This document shows, in pieces, positions 60,413 through 64,000 of a stretch of DNA of 64,000 bases. Under the pieces are notes generated by a model, which saw nothing but the letters and a program-made list of their open reading frames with translations, made no database searches and was not told the DNA's origin. Each line of letters begins with the position of its first letter. Positions within the stretch are counted from its first letter, which is position 1. Position numbers and translations under genes: made by a program. The stretch comes from Marinobacter salinisoli. Its GTDB lineage: Bacteria > Pseudomonadota > Gammaproteobacteria > Pseudomonadales > Oleiphilaceae. Location: NCBI RefSeq assembly GCF_017301335.1, contig NZ_CP071247.1, positions 992,001-1,056,000 of the forward strand, read 5' to 3'.

Positions 60413-60521
60413 GACTGGGGCGGATCGCTTCGGGCTGACTACAACGGTATGAACCTAGGGTAACGCCAGAGGTGGCCGATGACCATGAACATTCTGAGAG
60501 GTCAGCGCCCCGGGGCCCCAA

Positions 60522-61283
60522 TCACGCAAGCCAGTCTGCCCCGGCCAGCCAGATCAGTCTGAGCGCCAAGGCCGTTAGTACCAGGTTGAACAGCCGGTGG
60601 AACCACTGGTTGCTGAAGGATTTCAGCAGGTGAAGGCCGATCCAGGTGCCGGCAAAGCCACTGGCGATCATGGCGAGGATAAATGGCAGCCAGTCCGGAA
60701 AGACGAATCCGGCGAGGGTGAACACCAGCGCCTTCGGGGCATGCTGAAGGCACATGGCCGCCGCGAAGGTGGCCACGGTGGAAAAGCGGTCGGCCCGGAT
60801 CTGCTTGATGAACGCCGCCACCAGCGGGCCGGTGGCGCCCACGAACAGGCTGACAAAGCTGGTCAGCACCGAGGTCATAAACGTACCGGCGGCACCCAGC
60901 GAGGCCTTGGGCAGCGGCGGGCCCCAGCACAGATAGAGAACAAACAGGGCAATGGCCAGCTGCCAGACCGGTTCGGGCAGATCGACCAGAAGCCAGGCCC
61001 CCAGCAAGGTGCCGACCAGCACACCGGGAGCAAAGGCCGCGATGACCGGCCAGTTGATGTGTCGGAAGGTCAGGGTGGCCCGGCCCGCATTGGAGCCAAG
61101 CTGAATCATGCCATGCACCGGAATGATCGCCGCCGGAGGCAGCCAGCCCGCCATCAACACCAGCAGCAGCACACCACCGCCGGCACCGAGGGTGGCGGTA
61201 ATCAGTGAGGTCAGGACAGAACTGGCGAGCAGCACCAGCGCGATGGTCAGGCTCAGGTCTGCAGGCAGGAAAGCTACTTCCAT
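60522..61283 (-). CDS. TauE/SafE-type (TSUP) membrane permease
   Basis: This 253-residue protein has about seven or eight hydrophobic helices and a TSUP pattern: LLASSVLTSLITATLGAGGGVLLLVLMAGWLPPAAIIPVHGMIQLGSNAGRATL in the first half and FVSLFVGATGPLVAAFI in the second. Members export sulfite, sulfoacetate or similar anions or move protons. The ATG at 61283 overlaps the end of the lysozyme-like gene. The two are probably one operon with unclear functional link. Confidence 0.88.
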   Translation of the reverse strand: MEVAFLPADLSLTIALVLLASSVLTSLITATLGAGGGVLLLVLMAGWLPPAAIIPVHGMIQLGSNAGRATLTFRHINWPVIAAFAPGVLVGTLLGAWLLVDLPEPVWQLAIALFVLYLCWGPPLPKASLGAAGTFMTSVLTSFVSLFVGATGPLVAAFIKQIRADRFSTVATFAAAMCLQHAPKALVFTLAGFVFPDWLPFILAMIASGFAGTWIGLHLLKSFSNQWFHRLFNLVLTALALRLIWLAGADWLA

Positions 61284-62404
61284 GCACAAAAGTCCGTTTT
61301 CGTGATTTCCGGCGTGCGACACAGCGTTTCCATCGCCAGCTCGACGTCAGCAACGTAATACAGCGAGGCCAGCCCGAGCCGGTCCCGGCCCAGATTGTGA
61401 AATACCATGCCAAAGGCAATGTCCCCGGCGCTGAAGCGTTCATGGTGTTCGGCAAAATAGCCCGCTGGCTTGGCCAGCGTATCGTCGGTCAGCAGTGCAG
61501 TGACGCGCCCGGCACCGCCGTGGTAAGCCTGGATCAGCAACAGGTGAAACAGCCGATCCTGCTTCTGCTCCGGCAGATGGCCAAAGCGTTGCTCGAATAC
61601 CGGACGAAGATTGCGGGCGTTCTGGTTGGTCAGGCGCAGCGCGCAGTCAATCTGGGCCAGCCGATGCCAGTAGTTCTTGGGCCGGATCTGACAGTCCGAC
61701 AGCGCCGAAGGCGATAATTGCAGGATGCCGCGGGCGTTGGCCGTGGAGTGGGCACGTTGCCGGCCCCCGCTTTCAATCAGGATCTGTCCGGCCAGATGGG
61801 GCAGGAGTTGGGGCGACAGGTCGATTCGGCCCTGTTGCACGCGGGTCTGGTGGACATAGATCAGTGCCTCGTGCAGCGAACCGGGTTCGGTGGACGACGC
61901 AAAGGTCAGATCGTCCCAGGCTCCCCACAACCGGTTGTCCGGAGCGCGGCCGAGATAACGATTCAGGGCCTCATCCAGGTTCACATGGGGCTGATCGCAG
62001 GCCAGCGCAAAGGGGTAGCCGGTTTGCCCGCTGTCGCCCGGCACCCAGGTGTCGACCCGTTTGTTCTGGTGCAGGGAGCGCCGGGTCTCGTTGAGTTTGG
62101 TCTGGGTCTCGTCGCGGGTGGTGCCGTCCGAGATCCAGGCCAGAAACTGCCCGCGCATATCAAACAGGATGTGGCGGTCGCTGGCCGAGCAATAGCTGGT
62201 TTCCCGCAAGACCCAGTCGCGGATGGTCAGCACGTTGGTGTACACACCCTGGCTGACCCAGTAGGGCGAGTTGCGCACCACCCGGGTCCAATCCTGTCCT
62301 TCATCCCCCGGGGCCGCAGGCTCTGCCCGGACGCACAGTGCCAATGCCGTTATCAGGATGAAAATCAGGCCCTGCTGTCGTAAGCTCGAGCGATTGAGGT
62401 TCAT
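61274..62404 (-). CDS. Secreted lysozyme-fold (transglycosylase SLT-like) protein
   Basis: This 376-residue protein has a signal peptide (GLIFILITALALCVRA). It has a probable SLT/lysozyme-like segment LAGQILIESGGRQRAHSTANARGILQLSPSAL, whose ESGG Glu would be catalytic, and later QAYHGGAGRVTALL. The N-terminal 200 residues are unassigned. It probably acts on peptidoglycan in the periplasm. GGAGCACGT precedes the ATG. Assignment to the SLT fold rests on one motif region. Confidence 0.7.
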   Translation of the reverse strand: MNLNRSSLRQQGLIFILITALALCVRAEPAAPGDEGQDWTRVVRNSPYWVSQGVYTNVLTIRDWVLRETSYCSASDRHILFDMRGQFLAWISDGTTRDETQTKLNETRRSLHQNKRVDTWVPGDSGQTGYPFALACDQPHVNLDEALNRYLGRAPDNRLWGAWDDLTFASSTEPGSLHEALIYVHQTRVQQGRIDLSPQLLPHLAGQILIESGGRQRAHSTANARGILQLSPSALSDCQIRPKNYWHRLAQIDCALRLTNQNARNLRPVFEQRFGHLPEQKQDRLFHLLLIQAYHGGAGRVTALLTDDTLAKPAGYFAEHHERFSAGDIAFGMVFHNLGRDRLGLASLYYVADVELAMETLCRTPEITKTDFCAWK

Positions 62405-62453
62405 ACGTGCTCCACCCGTGACCTTTCAGACCAGACAATAACAAACGGGAACC

Positions 62454-63959
62454 ATGATGAAGCAATCAGAATACCTGAGGTACGACGCGACAGCACTGGC
62501 TGATCTGATCAAACGCGGTGAGGTCAGCGCCCGGGAGGTCTGTGAGGCCGCCATTGAGCGGGCCACCCGGGTGGATGGCACCCTGAACGCCATTTGCCAT
62601 CCGCAGTTTTCTGAGGCCCAGGCGCAGCCCTATGCCCCCGAGGCTCCCTTTGCCGGCGTGCCGATGTTGCTCAAAGACCTGGCCCAGGAACAGGCTGGCC
62701 ACCCGTGTACCTATGGCAGCCGGGGCTTGGCCAGGAATGTTGCGACCCGTGATTCCGAGTTTGTGCGTCGGGTGAAGGATGGCGGACTGGTGATTCTGGG
62801 CCGCACCGCGACCCCGGAATTTGGCCTCAAGGCGATCACCGAATCGGCGCTCTGGGGAGCGTCAAAGAATCCGTGGGATACCACCTTGACGCCCGGAGGT
62901 TCCAGCGGCGGCTCCGGCGCTGCTGTGGCGGCCGGAATCGTGCCTGTGGCCGGTGCCAACGATGGCGGCGGCTCGATCCGGATCCCCGCCGCCTACAACG
63001 GGCTATTCGGGCTTAAACCGTCACGCGGGCGGATCTCCAGCGGCCCGCAGGTGGGTGAGGCCTGGACCGGCGCATCCAGCGATCACGTACTGACCCGGAC
63101 CGTGCGGGACAGTGCGGTCATGCTGGACCTGCTCAGCGGGCCGGCGCCGGGGGACCCTTTTGACATTGCCCCGCCTGCTGGCCGATACACAGATCTGCAC
63201 CAGAACGCCCCGGGCCAACTTCGCATCGGCATGTTCACGTCATCGCCCTACGACACCGACGTGGCGCCGGAGTGTGTTGCCGCCGTTGAATCGACGGCAC
63301 GGATTCTGGAGAACCTGGGTCACGTGGTGGAATACGCCCGGCCTGAATTTGATGGTATGGCACTGGCCCGGAGCTACCTGGGGCTGTATTGCGGGGAAGT
63401 CTCGGCGCTGATGGCCCGTGCCCGGGAACACTACGGCGCCAGCGACGCTGATTTTGAACTGGATACCCGGCTGATTGCCATGCTGGGGGACAGCATGCCG
63501 TTGTCTGACTATGTCCGGCGCCGGCAGCGCTGGAATGACTTCGCCCGGGCCCTGGGCGCATTCTTTGGTGGCTATGACATGTACCTGTGCCCCACCACCG
63601 GCCATATGCCGGCCGGTATCGGAGAAATGGACACGCCGGCCACGCTGAAAATGCTGGGCAAACTCATGCTGGCCCTGCGGGCCGGCAAGCTGCTGCACGT
63701 ATCCGGACAGGTTGATCAGCTGGCCATGGAAAGCCTGGCCCGTACGCCCTTTACGCAACTGGCCAATCTCACCGGCACCCCGGCGATGTCCGTGCCGGTG
63801 CACTGGACCGACGCCGGCTTGCCGGTGGGTGTGCAGTTCGGTGCGCGCCACGGCGACGAGGTTCGTCTACTGCAATTGGCGGCCCAGCTTGAAGAAGTGG
63901 CACCCTGGTTCAGCCAGTATGAACGTCTGGAACAAGTTTTTGACGGGCAGGGGTTGTGA
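62454..63959 (+). CDS. Amidase (amidase signature family)
   Basis: This 501-residue protein has the amidase signature [48 protein letters not shown]. It carries the catalytic Ser/cis-Ser pair (GGSSGGS; DGGGSIR), and the Lys lies in [10 protein letters not shown]. It hydrolyses an amide; aryl, acyl and nylon-oligomer amidases share this pattern, so the substrate is open. Two ATG codons (62454, 62457) are possible. It stands alone at the right end and is complete. Confidence 0.93.
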   Translation: MMKQSEYLRYDATALADLIKRGEVSAREVCEAAIERATRVDGTLNAICHPQFSEAQAQPYAPEAPFAGVPMLLKDLAQEQAGHPCTYGSRGLARNVATRDSEFVRRVKDGGLVILGRTATPEFGLKAITESALWGASKNPWDTTLTPGGSSGGSGAAVAAGIVPVAGANDGGGSIRIPAAYNGLFGLKPSRGRISSGPQVGEAWTGASSDHVLTRTVRDSAVMLDLLSGPAPGDPFDIAPPAGRYTDLHQNAPGQLRIGMFTSSPYDTDVAPECVAAVESTARILENLGHVVEYARPEFDGMALARSYLGLYCGEVSALMARAREHYGASDADFELDTRLIAMLGDSMPLSDYVRRRQRWNDFARALGAFFGGYDMYLCPTTGHMPAGIGEMDTPATLKMLGKLMLALRAGKLLHVSGQVDQLAMESLARTPFTQLANLTGTPAMSVPVHWTDAGLPVGVQFGARHGDEVRLLQLAAQLEEVAPWFSQYERLEQVFDGQGL

Positions 63960-64000
63960 TCTGCTTGTTAAAACTCCACGTTTATCTTTCAGTACGTATC

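Noticed and set aside
1-64000. tRNA, rRNA, transposase, integrase or prophage genes
   Set aside because: None could be recognised in the frames or intergenic regions.

Overview
The window looks like a chromosomal segment of a marine gammaproteobacterium, most likely Marinobacter or a close relative. The base composition is GC-rich. It carries ectoine genes, a wax ester synthase/DGAT that I recognise as close to Marinobacter WS1, a TVP38-dihydrolipoamide dehydrogenase fusion, and nitrate assimilation genes. I see no tRNA, rRNA, CRISPR array, transposase or phage gene. About 60 protein-coding genes fill most of the sequence. One gene (NDH-2) is cut by the left edge and one small ORF looks like an efflux-pump remnant.

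Layout, left to right. 1-5.4 kb: a partial NADH dehydrogenase, a TetR regulator with three operator-like repeats facing a tandem pair of AhpD-like genes, a LOG protein, a CoA-transferase and a PEBP protein. 5.5-12.3 kb: a soluble NAD-linked formate dehydrogenase operon (fdsGBA-fdhD-fdsD) ending in an SDR gene. 12.3-14.5 kb: an amino-acid ABC importer. 14.8-21.8 kb: the least understood part. It holds a DUF3179 protein, a secreted c-type cytochrome wrapped in Asn-Pro-Cys repeats (30 Cys), a His-rich conserved protein, an ECF sigma/zinc-finger anti-sigma pair, a TVP38-flavoprotein disulfide reductase fusion, and an overlapping radical SAM gene. 22.1-24.5 kb: a sodium:solute symporter and a metallophosphoesterase-like protein. 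24.7-28.2 kb: ectA, ectB and the ectoine-type aspartokinase, with no ectC between ectB and ask. 28.4-46.9 kb: housekeeping and signalling genes (RpoS-like sigma factor, Tag, PPTase, PdxH, MHYT and GGDEF proteins, DUF748, YfbR, SPFH/NfeD, AraC regulator, wax ester synthase).

47.4-59.7 kb is a complete nitrate/nitrite assimilation cluster: nirD-nirB-nasB-like, nasR, an NrtABD-type ABC transporter, and nasA. Reading the intergenic DNA gave four good -24/-12 (sigma-54) promoter matches with correct GG-N10-GC spacing. They lie upstream of the nasB-like-nirBD operon, nasR, the transporter operon and nasA. Three of those leaders also contain an intrinsic terminator before the first gene. With NasR (NIT-ANTAR antiterminator) encoded in the middle, this points to double control of the whole cluster: general nitrogen control at the promoter, and nitrate/nitrite-responsive antitermination in the leader. 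59.7-64 kb carries a SprT-like protein, a TauE/SafE-type permease, a lysozyme-fold protein and an amidase.

The strongest candidates for something undescribed are the NPC-repeat cytochrome with its ECF/TVP38-reductase/radical-SAM neighbourhood, and the ectoine locus that has lost ectC and carries a terminator in its place.
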